Shown: positions 36,615 to 47,300 of the stretch, in pieces
Layout of the letters: the number at the start of each line of letters is the position of its first letter
Position numbering within the stretch: the stretch's first letter is position 1
Assembly (NCBI GenBank): GCA_910587205.1
Contig: CAJULZ010000002.1
Location: forward strand, 1 to 64,000
Direction: 5' to 3'
From: an uncultured Oscillospiraceae bacterium
GTDB lineage: Bacteria > Bacillota > Clostridia > Oscillospirales > Oscillospiraceae
Length of the DNA stretch: 64,000 nucleotides
Translations under genes and position numbers: made by a program
Notes under the pieces: generated by a model
Told to the model about the DNA's origin: nothing
Database searches by the model: none
What the model saw: only the letters and a program-made list of their open reading frames with translations

Positions 36615-37996
36615 ATTTCAACACCCTGGAATTCCTGCTGTTCCTCCCGGTGGTGGTGGCCTTCCACTGGGCCCTGCCCCACCGGCTGCGCTGGGCGCTG
36701 CTGCTGGCGGCCAGTTTGCTGTTCTACTTCTGGTGGGAACCCCTGGCGGGGCTGCTGCTGGCGGCGGTGGTCGCGGTCACCTGGCTGTGCGGGCTGGGCG
36801 CGGCCCAGGGGAAGCGCCCCGCCGTCCGGAAGGCCTGCCTGGCCGGGGCGCTGGGGGCCTGCCTGGGCTGCCTGGGCGTGTTCAAATACGCGGGCTTTTT
36901 CGCCAGGCTGGCGGGGGCAAGCCCCGGGTGGCGGCTGCTCCTCCCGGCGGGCATCTCCTTTTATACCTTCCAGGCCCTGTCCTACGTGCTGGACGTGTAC
37001 CGGGGCCGGACCGCCCCGGAGGGGCACTTCGGCTACTACGCCCTGTTCATCTCCTTCTTCCCCCAGCTGGTGGCCGGGCCCATCGAGCGGTCGGAACGGC
37101 TGCTGCCCCAGCTGCGGCGGGAGCGGCGGCTGGACCGGGAGGGGCTGGCCGCGGGGGGCTGGCTGCTGCTGGCGGGCTATTTCAAGAAGGTGGTGCTGGC
37201 CGACGGGCTGGCCCCCCTGGTGGACGGGGTGTACGCCGCCCCCGGCGGGGCAAGCGGCCCGGCGATCGTCCTGGCCACGGCGCTGTTCGGCGTGCAGATC
37301 TACTGCGACTTCTCCGGCTACTCCGACATCGCCCGGGGGACGGCGCGGCTGCTGGGCGTGGAGCTGATGGAGAACTTCCGGGCCCCCTATGCCGCCCGGT
37401 CCGTCCGGGAGTTCTGGCGGCGGTGGCACATCAGCCTGACGGCCTGGTTCACCGACTACGTGTACATCCCCCTGGGCGGGAGCCGGAAGGGCCTGCCCCG
37501 GCGGTGCCTCAACATTATGGCGGTGTTCCTGCTCAGTGGGCTGTGGCACGGGGCGGACTGGACATTCGTGGTGTGGGGCGGCATCCACGGCCTGTACCAG
37601 GTGTGCGCCGTACTGGCGAAAGGGCGGGGCGGGGCGCGCCTCCCCCAGGGCCGGGGGCCCGGCCTGCTGCGGCAGGGGGCCACCTTCGCCCTGGTCACCT
37701 TCCCGTGGTTGTTCTTCCGGGCGGAGAGCATGGCAGACGCGTGGACGCTGCTGTCCCGCCTGGGGACGGGGTGGGGCGCGGCCGGAGAGCTGCTCCCGCT
37801 GGCGACGGAGCGCCTGCCCTTTGTGCTGCCCGCCCTGGCCTGTTTGTATTTCCTGGAGCGGCTGCCCGCCTGTCCGCCCGCCTCCGCCGGGCGCCGGGCG
37901 CTGGCGGCGTCCGCCCTGCTGCTGTCCATCGGCCTGGGCTGGTGGGCGTCCCTGGCAAGCGGCGGGGGGAATGCTTTCATCTATTTTCAATTTTAG
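36611..37996 (+). CDS. MBOAT family O-acyltransferase (AlgI/DltB-like)
   Basis: A 461-residue multi-pass membrane protein of the AlgI/PatA/DltB group. It shows the early LLFYFWWEPLAG, PAGISFYTFQALSYVLDVY, FFPQLVAGPIER, IYCDFSGYSDIARG, FWRRWHISLTAWFTDYVYIPLGG and the catalytic His region SGLWHGADWTFVVWGG (about residue 313). These proteins pass acyl groups across the membrane to an SGNH partner that modifies an exopolymer. Two such partners flank it, at 34593 and 38008, so the operon is a complete O-acylation module. The polymer is unknown. Confidence 0.92.
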   Translation: MNFNTLEFLLFLPVVVAFHWALPHRLRWALLLAASLLFYFWWEPLAGLLLAAVVAVTWLCGLGAAQGKRPAVRKACLAGALGACLGCLGVFKYAGFFARLAGASPGWRLLLPAGISFYTFQALSYVLDVYRGRTAPEGHFGYYALFISFFPQLVAGPIERSERLLPQLRRERRLDREGLAAGGWLLLAGYFKKVVLADGLAPLVDGVYAAPGGASGPAIVLATALFGVQIYCDFSGYSDIARGTARLLGVELMENFRAPYAARSVREFWRRWHISLTAWFTDYVYIPLGGSRKGLPRRCLNIMAVFLLSGLWHGADWTFVVWGGIHGLYQVCAVLAKGRGGARLPQGRGPGLLRQGATFALVTFPWLFFRAESMADAWTLLSRLGTGWGAAGELLPLATERLPFVLPALACLYFLERLPACPPASAGRRALAASALLLSIGLGWWASLASGGGNAFIYFQF

Positions 37997-38007
37997 GTGC
38001 TGTGGCT

Positions 38008-39427
38008 ATGAAAAAAACGGTTTTGACCTGGCTGGCCGCCCTGCTGGCGGTGCTGGCCGTCCCCGCGGCGCTGCTGGCCTGGGGGTTCCTCCTCCCCGCC
38101 CAGTACGGGGACACCTTCATGGGCGAGCTGAAGCACAAGGTGCGCTACCTGGAGGAGGCCCCCAGCCCCCGCATCATCCTGGTGGGGGGCAGCGGCGTGG
38201 CCTTCGGGGTGGACAGCGCCCTGATGGAGCGGGAGCTGCCCGGCTACACGGTGGTGAACTTTGGGATGTACGCCGCCCTGGGCACCACGGTGATGCTGGA
38301 CCTGTCCCAGGACCTGGTGCGGGAGGGGGATATTGTCATCCTCATCCCGGAGCAGCAGGAGCAGACCCTGTCCGGCTTTTTTGACCCGGCGGTGATGTGG
38401 CAGGGGGCGGATGGGGCGTGGGAGCTGCTGCGGGCCCTGCCCAAGGAGTATCTGGGGCGGATGGCGGGGCAGTTCCCCTATTTCGCGGCGGACAAGTGCG
38501 CCGCCGTCCTCCGGGGCCGGCCGCCCCAGGGGACGGGGGTGTACCGCCGGGACGCCTTCAACGCCGCCGGGGACGTGGCGTCCCCGCTGTGCGAGCGGAA
38601 CGTGATGGAGGGGGGGCTATGACCCCAACACCCCCATCCGTTTTGACGGAGAGCTGCTCTCGGAGGAGTTTGCGGGGCGGGCGCGGGCCTACGCCCAGGC
38701 CGCGCGGGACAAGGGGGCCGCGGTGTGGTACGCCTTCTGCCCCATGAACGCCCTGGCGGTGGAGGGGACAGAGGGGCCGGACGGTTTTTTCGACGCGGTG
38801 CAGTCCGCCCTGGGCGTCCCGGTGGTGGGCGACCCCAACGACAGCGTGCTGGACGCCGGGTGGTTCTACGACACGAACTTCCACCTGAACGCCAGCGGCA
38901 AGACGGTGTATACCCGGCTGCTGGTGCGCGGCGTCAAGGCCATGCTGGGGGACAGCAACCCCACAGACATCCCGCTCCCGGCCATGCCGGAGCTGGCCCA
39001 GGCCGGGGCCTGGGCGGGGGACGACAGCGACGCGCCCTGCTTTACCTTTGAGGACCGGGGCGGCTGGGCGGCGGTGGTTGGGCTCACCCCGGAGGGGGCG
39101 GGCCGGGAGCGGCTCACGGTGCCCTCCACTTGGAATGGCCTGCCCGTGGCCGCCATCGGCGAGGCCGCCTTTGTGGGGGGCGGGCGGCTGGAGGAGGTGG
39201 TCCTCCAGCAGAACATTCACACCATCGCCGACGGTGCGTTTGCGGGCTGCCCCGGGCTGGAGCGGATCGCGCTGCTTGGCGCCCGTCCTTCGGACTGCCG
39301 GGTGGGCCAGGGGCTGCTGAACGGCACGGACGCAACGGTCTATGTGCCGCCCGAGGCCCTGTCCCGCTACCGGGCGGACTACTTCTGGTCGGTCCACGCC
39401 TCCCGCGTCCTGTCGGAGGGCGGCTGA
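38008..39427 (+). pseudogene. SGNH/DltD-like membrane-anchored protein with leucine-rich repeats (one frameshift)
   Basis: ATG 38008 opens a protein with an N-terminal membrane anchor (WLAALLAVLAVPAALLAW). A DltD/AlgJ-like domain has the Ser motif VGGSGVAFGVDS and the Asp/His motif DTNFHLNASGK. The C-terminal part has BspA-type leucine-rich repeats (GLPVAAIGEAAFVGGGRLEEV). The frame breaks at a run of seven G (38610-38616); with six G it continues EGGYDPNTPIRFDG to 39427. The intact length would be about 472 residues. It parallels the protein at 34593 and is likely a second acyl-transfer partner of the MBOAT enzyme. The break in a homopolymer suggests a sequence error or phase variation. Confidence 0.7.
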
Positions 39428-39447
39428 GCGGACGGGAAGGCAGGCAC

Positions 39448-39493
39448 AAAAAGCAGCGGCAAGAGGGATTCCCCTCTTGCCGCTGCTTTTTTG
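39448..39493 (+). terminator. Bidirectional terminator between the O-acylation operon and the two-component genes
   Basis: A long stem (AAGCAGCGGCAAGAGGG pairing with CCCTCTTGCCGCTGCTT) is flanked by A-runs on the left and T-runs on the right. It can stop both the plus-strand operon and the minus-strand kinase transcript. Confidence 0.88.
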
Positions 39494-39514
39494 CGCCGTC
39501 ATAAATCTATGAGC

Positions 39515-41542
39515 CTATGTGCCGCCGGCGTCCTGGACGGTTTTTTCAAGATCGCTCAGGGAAAAGAGCATATTCAGGTTAAACATGCCGCCCTTGGCCT
39601 GGAAGGACACCGTGCCGCCGTACTTGCGCACAATGGCCACAATGCTCTTGGTGCCGAAGCCGTGGTGGTGGGGGTCGCCGCTGGTAACGGGCACGCCGTC
39701 GCGCATCACCATCTCCCCCACGTAACGGTTGTAGGAGTTGATGGACAGCAGCTCCCCGTGCAGCTTGACGGTGAGGTTGATGACCCGCTGCTCCTTTTCC
39801 AGGTCCTGCACCGCGTGAATGGCGTTGTCCAGCAGGTTGCCGAACAGGGAGTAGATGTCCACATCCTGGAGAAAACTCAGCTTCCGGCCATCGGCAATGC
39901 AGTGGATAACGATGTTGTTTTTCTGGCAATAGAGGCTTTTCTCGGTGAGGATGATGTCCAACGCCCGGCAGCCGGTGTGCGCCATGGAGTCGTAAATGTC
40001 GATGGTCTGCTCCATCTCGTCCAGGGTCTCGGGGGTTACCCGGGCGCTGCGGCCGATGGTGCGGATCTGGTGGCGCATGTCGTGGCATTTCTGGTTGATC
40101 TGGTCGATGGTCTCGCTGGCGATCTGGTATTGGTCCCGGTCCTTTCGGCGAAGTTGGCTGATGATCTTCAGCTCGTCCTCCAAATTGCGCTGCACCAGCA
40201 GGGCAAACTGAGATACCAGGATAAATACGCTGCACAGGATCAATAAGATAGCGTCATAGATCATATAGGCCCGGTGGTCGTACAGCATCCACCGCATACG
40301 CATGTTGTAGCACAGCACCACTTCCCCCAGCACCGCCCCCGCCACCAGGGGCAGCAGGGAGCGCCGGTCCAAGTCCAGGTTCTGGCCCTGCTTCAAGCGG
40401 CGGCCCAGCAGAAAATAGGCCACCGGTGCGGCGGCGGCTGTAATCAGCGCCTGGCAGAGAAAATATTCCTGGGCGGACAGGGAGAAGATGCGGAAGACCA
40501 TCTCCCCACACAGGGAGACGATGAACTGCACGCTGTACCCCGCCACCGCGCAGAACACGGCCTCCTCCACCCGCACCTCAAAGCAGGCCGTGGCCATGGC
40601 GATCACCACCAACATGGCCCCGCCGAAGACGAACAGGTTTTTCAAGCCGCTGTTCGGCAGAAAGTAGTTGACCACCGTCATGCCCACCACCCCCAGGGCG
40701 CAGATGGCAGCCATGGACACCGGCCACCAGCGGCAGCGCTTCTGGCACCACAGGAAGATCAGGGTGGACGCTACCAGCGTCAGGTAAAAGCGGAGGGAAT
40801 TGAGCATCGTCATGCGGAACGCCACGGCCACCTCAGATCCCCCTCCTAAATAATTGTTCAGCGCCTCCAGCACGGCGGCGCGCTTGGGGCGGCTGATCTG
40901 GAGCTCCTCCATGTCAAGCACCAGCCGGTAGCCCCGCACCGCGCGGACAAAGGACAAGTTTACCAGATAGCAGCGGTTGCATCGGATGAACTGCCCGGCG
41001 GGCAGCTTGCCCTCAATGTCCTTCAGGTTGCCGGAGGACTGGATCACGCCCTCGGTGGTGTGGTAGACCAGCGTGTGGTTGATCACCTCGATGTACTTCA
41101 CCCGGTCGGTGGAGATGCGGTACAGCCCGTCTGGGATGTTGATGAGCAGGTCCGGGTGGCGGTTGTGGTGGCAGCGCATCAACGCCCGCTGGAGGGTAGC
41201 GGTAAAGTTGGGGTAGGAGACGGGCTTAAGCAGGAAGTCCATGGCGTCCACCGCATAGCCCTTGGCGGCGTACCGGGCCAAGTTGGTGACAAAGATCAGG
41301 GTGACGGACCGGTCCAGCAGCCGGAGCTGTCCGGCAGTGTCCATCCCGCTGATGCCCGGCAGGTCGATGTCCATCATCACCAGGTCGTAGATGGGCTGGT
41401 AGCCGTTGAGGAACGCGTCGCCCCGCTGGAACCACCGGACGTCGAATTCCTCCCCGGCGGCAGGGGCATACCGGGCAAAATGGGACTGGAGAATGTCCGC
41501 CTCAATGGGATCGTCCTCTACAATGGCAACCACTCGCCTCAT
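39515..41542 (-). CDS. LytTR response regulator and GHKL histidine kinase in one open frame
   Basis: The frame from ATG 41542 (site AGGGGGGA) encodes a receiver domain (phospho-acceptor in LVMMDIDLPGISG) and a LytTR DNA-binding domain (residues about 140-235), ending LNNYLGGGS. Without a stop it runs into a six-helix membrane sensor and a GHKL kinase of the AgrC type (NLLDNAIHAVQDLE, GFGTKSIVAIVRKYGG). Normally these are two genes. At the junction (40839-40843) a run of five G on the minus strand also forms part of a GGAGGGGG ribosome site before GTG 40831. One more G would end the regulator as LGGGI-stop and leave the kinase at 39515-40831. I regard two genes as more likely. The system is divergent from the GH3 gene at 41750 and probably controls it. 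Confidence 0.82.
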   Translation of the reverse strand: MRRVVAIVEDDPIEADILQSHFARYAPAAGEEFDVRWFQRGDAFLNGYQPIYDLVMMDIDLPGISGMDTAGQLRLLDRSVTLIFVTNLARYAAKGYAVDAMDFLLKPVSYPNFTATLQRALMRCHHNRHPDLLINIPDGLYRISTDRVKYIEVINHTLVYHTTEGVIQSSGNLKDIEGKLPAGQFIRCNRCYLVNLSFVRAVRGYRLVLDMEELQISRPKRAAVLEALNNYLGGGSEVAVAFRMTMLNSLRFYLTLVASTLIFLWCQKRCRWWPVSMAAICALGVVGMTVVNYFLPNSGLKNLFVFGGAMLVVIAMATACFEVRVEEAVFCAVAGYSVQFIVSLCGEMVFRIFSLSAQEYFLCQALITAAAAPVAYFLLGRRLKQGQNLDLDRRSLLPLVAGAVLGEVVLCYNMRMRWMLYDHRAYMIYDAILLILCSVFILVSQFALLVQRNLEDELKIISQLRRKDRDQYQIASETIDQINQKCHDMRHQIRTIGRSARVTPETLDEMEQTIDIYDSMAHTGCRALDIILTEKSLYCQKNNIVIHCIADGRKLSFLQDVDIYSLFGNLLDNAIHAVQDLEKEQRVINLTVKLHGELLSINSYNRYVGEMVMRDGVPVTSGDPHHHGFGTKSIVAIVRKYGGTVSFQAKGGMFNLNMLFSLSDLEKTVQDAGGT

Positions 41543-41585
41543 AACGTCCCCCCTTTTATGTAATGTGTACAACCTCACATGATAC

Positions 41586-41681
41586 ATTATACAGCGTATT
41601 TCCCAAAAATGGAAGGCAATTCACGCAATATACTGACAGTTTACGCAAAAAGCCCCTCAAATGGAAAAGCGATAGTATAAT
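41586..41681. promoter_or_regulatory. Divergent promoters with LytTR-like direct repeat
   Basis: A -10 TATAAT for the minus strand is at 41591-41586 and one for the plus strand at 41676-41681. Between them TTCACGCAA (41620-41628) and TTTACGCAA (41640-41648) form a direct repeat with a 20-base period, close to the two-turn spacing of LytTR regulator sites. It lies just upstream of the weak -35 of the GH3 gene, an activator position. Confidence 0.55.
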
Positions 41682-41749
41682 AGCGCTATGTTCGGGGAAC
41701 CCCGCAGGTTCCCGGAAGAAAGAATCAAATTGAAAGGAGAACAACGAGG

Positions 41750-44281
41750 ATGAAGAAAATGAAAAAGCTGACCGCCGCGCTGCTGGCGCTGGCCATGGTC
41801 CTGGGCCTGGCGGCCTGCCAGCCCAGCGCCTCTGACCCATCGGGCACACCGGCCGACAACAGCAGCGAGCCGGGGAGCTCCGCCCCGGTGGTGGAGCCCA
41901 GCGACCTGGAAGAACTGGGCTCCGGCGACGTGAAGTGGAAAGAGGAGACCACTTCCGACGGCTGGGTCAAAGTGACCAACGAGGGCGGCGCCACCCTGGG
42001 CTACTCCAAGGAGTCCGGCGTGCAGCTGCTCCAGTCCGGCGGCTTCGCCTTCAAGGACCTGAACCGCAACGGCGCGCTGGACCCCTATGAGGACTGGCGG
42101 CTGGACGACGAGACCCGCGCCCGCGACCTGGCCAACCAGATGAGCGGCGAGCAGATCGCCCCCTACCTGACCCACGGCGGCTGGGGCACCTTCACGACTG
42201 ACCGGAATTCTTTCCGCAGCGAGGATAACGCTGGTTACGCTTATATCACCGGCGGCGGCCGCGGCGGCGTTACCCGGAACACGGGCACCACCACCGAATC
42301 CGCAGTGGATCACGCTAAGTGGTCCAACCTGGTGCAGGAGCTGTGCGAGGAGATGGACTACGGCATCCCCGGCATGATTTCCATCGACCCCAACGACCAG
42401 GCGGGTCTGATCCAAAGCCTCTCCCTGGCGGCTACCATGGATCCCGAATATGCTGTTGCGGTGGGCCGCGCCTACTCTGAGCAGTACCGCGCCATGGGTG
42501 TTTCTGCCCTGCTGGGCCCCCAAATTGACCTGATGACCAACCCCCTCATGGAGCGCGGCTTTGAGACCTACGGCGAGGATCCCGCTTTGAGCCGTGATAT
42601 CACCGAGGGCTATGTCTCCGGTATGCAGTCCACCTGGGACGGCGACACCGATCTGGGTTGGGGCAGCGATTCCGTCATGACGATCATGAAGCACTACTCC
42701 GGCGCGGGTTCCTCCGAGGGCGGCCGCGACGACCACAACGCCGGCGGTAAGTACGCTATCTTCCCCAACAACAACTACGAGGCCCACCTGATTGCGTTCC
42801 ATGATGGTGCGTTCAATCTGAAGCACAGCTCTACCAAATCCGCTGGCGGCGTCATGATGAACTATGCCGCCAACTGGTCTGAGGACGGTTCCCTGGGCGA
42901 GATGGTGGGCGGTGCCTTCTGTGAGTGGAAGTACGACACTCTGTTCAACTCTGGCTGGACCGGCTTTATCATCTCCGACTGGGGCCCCATCACCGGTGGC
43001 GGCGGTTCCTGGGGTATGCAGGACTACACCAACGCTGAGCGTGCCATGATCACCATCAAGCTGGGCATGACCCAGATGGGCGGTTTCTCCGACCTGGACA
43101 CCATGGTGGAGGCTTGGGAGCTGCTGGTGGATGACCTGGGCGAGGAAGACGCTTTGGCTATGATGCGCGATCGTGCCTATGAGAACATCCTGGTCTCCAT
43201 GCGTTTGGAGCAGTTCGAGAACCCCTATTGCTCCATTGAGCACGTCCGTGAGACTTGCGGCACCGAGGCGGCCTATGCCTACGGCCTTGAGACCGAAGCC
43301 CACTCCATCGTCATGCTGAAGAACAGCGGCGTCCTTGCTGCGGCTGGCGACAAGAAAACCGTGTATATCCCCTACACCTTTACCCCTGCCTACAGTGCCC
43401 AGGTTGGCCCTGCCCTTCAGGAATATCCCGCCACCTGTGAACCCTGCCTGGATCTTGAGATTGCTGAAAAGTATTTTAATGTTGTGACCGACACCTTGGG
43501 TGCGCCCTCTGGCGCGGACGGCGGGTATCAGGAGAGCGATATCATCCGGGCCTCCGCCGCGGATATCAGATCCTGCGACATGATCCTGCTCTACATGATC
43601 GCACCCCAGGCAGACTCTGTGGCAGTTTATGAGGATGAGGAGCAAGCCGTGCTGTCTCACTACACGGCGCCCTCCATCCAGTATGAGCCCTATGTGGCCA
43701 CCACCGCACGGGAAACCTCCATCTCCGGCGACAAGATTGTGGAGACTTTCAATGATGGCTACACCATGCAGACTCGGGAGACTAAAGAGAACCGCTCCTA
43801 TAAGGGGCAGGCCGCCAATGATCTTCTGCCCAGCATGACCGCAGGCTACAATACCCTGCAATATGTCAAGGGTCTGTCCACCGACACCCCGCTGGTAGTT
43901 CTGATGCAGCAGGGCATTGAGCGGCAGGGCGGCGGCACCGGTGCCATGGTTTGGAGCGAAGTGGAGCCCTACGCCGACGCCATTCTGAACGGCTTCGTCT
44001 ACGTCAAGGATGAGGCGTTCCTGATGGTGGCCTCCGGCCAGGTGGAGCCCAACGGCCTGCTTCCCCTCCAACAGCCCGCCTCTATGGCGGCTATCGACGC
44101 CCAGAAGGGCGAAGATCTGCCCCGGGATCTGGAGTGCTATGTGGATGCCGACGGCAACACCTACGATTTCGCCTACGGCCTGAACTGGTCCGGCAAGATC
44201 GACGATGAGCGCGTGAAGACCTACTCCGCCGCGCCCCTCACGGAGTGCACCTCTTTTGATTTCAAGTACGCTAACGAGTAA
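41750..44281 (+). CDS. Glycoside hydrolase family 3 lipoprotein
   Basis: The 843-residue protein begins with a lipoprotein signal (LAMVLGLAAC), so it is anchored outside the cell. It keeps the normal GH3 order. The catalytic barrel has MISIDPNDQAGL, MERGFETYGEDP, KHYSGAGSSEGGRDDHN and the nucleophile Asp410 in FIISDWGP. The alpha/beta sandwich follows (SIVMLKNSGVLAA). A GAAAGGAGAA site precedes ATG 41750. It probably trims terminal beta-glucosyl or beta-xylosyl residues. It shares only family-level similarity with the two permuted GH3 proteins. It lies under the LytTR-like repeat and ends at a strong terminator. Confidence 0.9.
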   Translation: MKKMKKLTAALLALAMVLGLAACQPSASDPSGTPADNSSEPGSSAPVVEPSDLEELGSGDVKWKEETTSDGWVKVTNEGGATLGYSKESGVQLLQSGGFAFKDLNRNGALDPYEDWRLDDETRARDLANQMSGEQIAPYLTHGGWGTFTTDRNSFRSEDNAGYAYITGGGRGGVTRNTGTTTESAVDHAKWSNLVQELCEEMDYGIPGMISIDPNDQAGLIQSLSLAATMDPEYAVAVGRAYSEQYRAMGVSALLGPQIDLMTNPLMERGFETYGEDPALSRDITEGYVSGMQSTWDGDTDLGWGSDSVMTIMKHYSGAGSSEGGRDDHNAGGKYAIFPNNNYEAHLIAFHDGAFNLKHSSTKSAGGVMMNYAANWSEDGSLGEMVGGAFCEWKYDTLFNSGWTGFIISDWGPITGGGGSWGMQDYTNAERAMITIKLGMTQMGGFSDLDTMVEAWELLVDDLGEEDALAMMRDRAYENILVSMRLEQFENPYCSIEHVRETCGTEAAYAYGLETEAHSIVMLKNSGVLAAAGDKKTVYIPYTFTPAYSAQVGPALQEYPATCEPCLDLEIAEKYFNVVTDTLGAPSGADGGYQESDIIRASAADIRSCDMILLYMIAPQADSVAVYEDEEQAVLSHYTAPSIQYEPYVATTARETSISGDKIVETFNDGYTMQTRETKENRSYKGQAANDLLPSMTAGYNTLQYVKGLSTDTPLVVLMQQGIERQGGGTGAMVWSEVEPYADAILNGFVYVKDEAFLMVASGQVEPNGLLPLQQPASMAAIDAQKGEDLPRDLECYVDADGNTYDFAYGLNWSGKIDDERVKTYSAAPLTECTSFDFKYANE

Positions 44282-44316
44282 TCCGGCGTACCGTCCCTAA
44301 GCGTTTATCCTCCACA

Positions 44317-44360
44317 GCCGGCGGGGAGCGGGGCCAGCCTCCGCCCCCCGCCGGCGTTTT
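44317..44360 (+). terminator. Terminator after the GH3 lipoprotein gene
   Basis: The arms GCCGGCGGGG (44317-44326) and CCCCGCCGGC (44346-44355) pair perfectly and are followed by G and TTTT. The next gene starts 38 bases later, so some transcription may read through. Confidence 0.82.
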
Positions 44361-44398
44361 CCCACATTGATATCCGAACAAGGAGGGAATCCCGCCCT

Positions 44399-47300
44399 AT
44401 GATCGAATTCATTATCAACCTGCTCACCCCCATATTTGTGAAGATGGGGGCCAGCGCCGCGGACGTGGGCAACTACATCCGTTCCGTCAGCGGGTACATC
44501 TACGCCATCCTGGCCGCGCTGCTGGTGATGGTCATCGTCATGGTGGCCGCCCACTTCGTGGTAAAGAAGGGCACCCGGCACGTCGTGCGCTGGTCCGCGG
44601 GGCTGGCCTGGGTGCTGGTGGTCCTGCTGTGCGTCAACCTGATCTGCTACGGCCCGCTGTACGCCACCGTGTCCGGCGTGCTCAACGCCTCCAAGGCCGA
44701 GATCTCCGACGACGTAGTGGGCAACTCCCTGGCCGTCATCGAGGAGACCGGCGATGAGGGTATGGTGCTGGTGAAGAATAACGGCCTGCTGCCGCTGGAC
44801 TCCGGCACCACCAACCTGAACGTGTTCGGCTGGGCCTCCACCAATCCCGTATACAGCGGCACCGGCTCCGCCAACGTGGCCGACGGGGCCAGCCCCGCGG
44901 TGAGCATACTCCAATCCTTGGCCAACGCGGGCTACTCCATGAACGACGAGCTGGTGAAGATGTACACCAGCTATTGCGGCGAGCGGGCCGCCATCACCAT
45001 GCAGACCCAGGACTGGACCCTGCCCGAGCCCACCCGTGATGCCTACACCTCCGCCGTTATGAGCGGGGCGGCGTCCTTCTCCGATACCGCCGTCATCGTC
45101 ATCGGGCGCACCGGCGGCGAGAACGCGGACTTGCCCACCGACATGAATGCGGTGATCCACGGCACCTATGACGTGGCCAAGACCGACGCCGTGGAGGAGC
45201 GGGCCAAGACCAACTACGGCTACACCAACGGCCTGTACACCAACAACGGCAGCTATGACGACTTCGAGCCCAGGGAGCACTACCTGGAGCTGTCCCGCAC
45301 CGAGGAGGACCTGGTGGAGCTGGTGTGCTCCAGCTTCGATAAGGTCATCGTGGTCATCAACGCCAACAACGCCATGGAGCTGGACTGGGTGGACCAGTAC
45401 GATTCCATCGGCGCGGTGATCCTGGCCCCCGGCACCGGCGCGTCCGGCATGGCCGCCCTGGGCAAGATCATCTCCGGCACCGTCAACCCCTCCGGCAGGA
45501 CGGCGGACACCTACCTGAAGGACCTCACCAAGGCCCCCACCTGGAACCACTCCGGCAACTCGGGCAACCACTTCTTTACCGGGGTGGAGGACCTGACCAA
45601 GCAGGTCATCCGCAACGACAACACCTTCCAGGGCGTGTTCTCCTTTGTGGACTACGTGGAGGGTATCTACATGGGCTATAAGTTCTACGAGACCGCCGCC
45701 CAGGAGGGCCTCATCAACTACGAGGACTACGTCCAGTACCCCTTCGGCTACGGCCTGAGCTATACCCAGTTCACGCAGGAGATCACCAACTTCAAGCAGG
45801 ATTCCACCGCCGTCACCGTGGAGGTCACCGTCACCAACACCGGGAGCGTGGCGGGCAAGGACGTGGTGGAGCTGTACTTCACCCCGCCCTACACCAACGG
45901 CGGCATTGAAAAGGCCAGCGTCAACCTGCTGGACTTCGCCAAAACTGGCTTGCTGGAGCCGGGCGCTTCCGAGAAGGTTTCCCTGTCCGTGCCCCTGGAG
46001 AACCTGGCCTCCTACGATTCCGGCAAGGTCAAGACGGCGGACGGCGGCTATATCCTGGAGGCGGGCACCTACAGCGTGTCCATCCGTTCCAGCTCCCACA
46101 CGGTGCTGGACGAGCGCACCTTCGAGCTGGGCTCCGACGTGGACTACAGCAAGGACGGCCGCCCCTCCGACGGCATCCCCGCCGTGAACCACTTCGACTA
46201 CGCCGACGCAGGCCGGGACTACCTGTCCCGCAAAGACGGCTTCGCCAACTATGACACCGTCACCGCGCCCCCCGCCGACTTTGAGATCGACAAGGACACG
46301 GAAAAGGCCATCCAGCAGATGTCCGTAGCCAAGTACAACCCCAGCAAGTACGACAACGACGAGGACGTGATGCCCACCCTGGGGGCGGACAACGGCCTGA
46401 AACTGGCCGACCTCACCGGCAAGGGCTATGACGACCCCAACTGGGAGAAGCTGCTGGACCAGATGACGCTGGAGGACATGATCACCCTCATCAACACCGG
46501 CGGTTGGAAGACCGCCCCCATCGAATCTGTGGGCAAGGTGGCCACCTCCGACTGCGACGGCCCCGCCGGCCTGTCCAACTACGTCACCCATACCACTGGC
46601 ACCCAGTTCCCGTCCGAGGTGCTCATGGCCCAGACCTGGAGCAAGGAGATGGCCGACAAGATCGGCGACGCTATGGGCCAGGAGTTTGCCAACGCCAGCA
46701 ACTTTGGCTGGTACGGCCCGGCCATGAACCTGCACCGCTCCGCCTTCGGCGGCCGCAACTTCGAGTACTATTCCGAGGACGGGGTGCTGTCCGGTGTCTT
46801 TGCCTCCCACGAGGTGAACGCGGCCGCCCGTTACGGCGTGTACCCCTTCCTGAAGCACTTCGCCGGGAACGACCAGGAGACCAACCGCTGCGCCTTCCTG
46901 CTCACCTACATGACGGAACAGACCTTCCGGGAGAACGTGCTCAAGCCCTTTGAGACCGTGGTCAAGGGCTTTGACTTCAACAACTATGTCATGGGGATGA
47001 TGACCTCCTACAACTGGTTGGGCACCGTCCCCGTCATCAGCAACGCCGACCTGCTCAAAACCGTTCTCCGGGAGGAGTGGGGCTTCGTGGGCACCGTGAT
47101 CTCCGACTACAACGGCTCCTACGGCTACCAAATCTCCGACGCGGCGGTGCGAGCGGGCAACGATCTGATGCTGGGCTACGGCATGGCCGAATCCAACCAG
47201 TTTACCGACACCGATGCTGCTACCTGTGTGCTGGCTATGCGTCAGGCCTGTAAGAACATCCTGTACACCGTGGGCAACAGCGGCTACTACGCCGGCGAGG

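Noticed and set aside
35423..37990. Open frame of 855 codons on the minus strand
   Set aside because: Antisense to the O-acylation operon and spans three real genes; Pro/Gln/Arg-rich with no motifs.
41657..44071. Open frame of 804 codons on the minus strand
   Set aside because: Antisense to the GH3 lipoprotein gene; low-complexity composition and no start signals.
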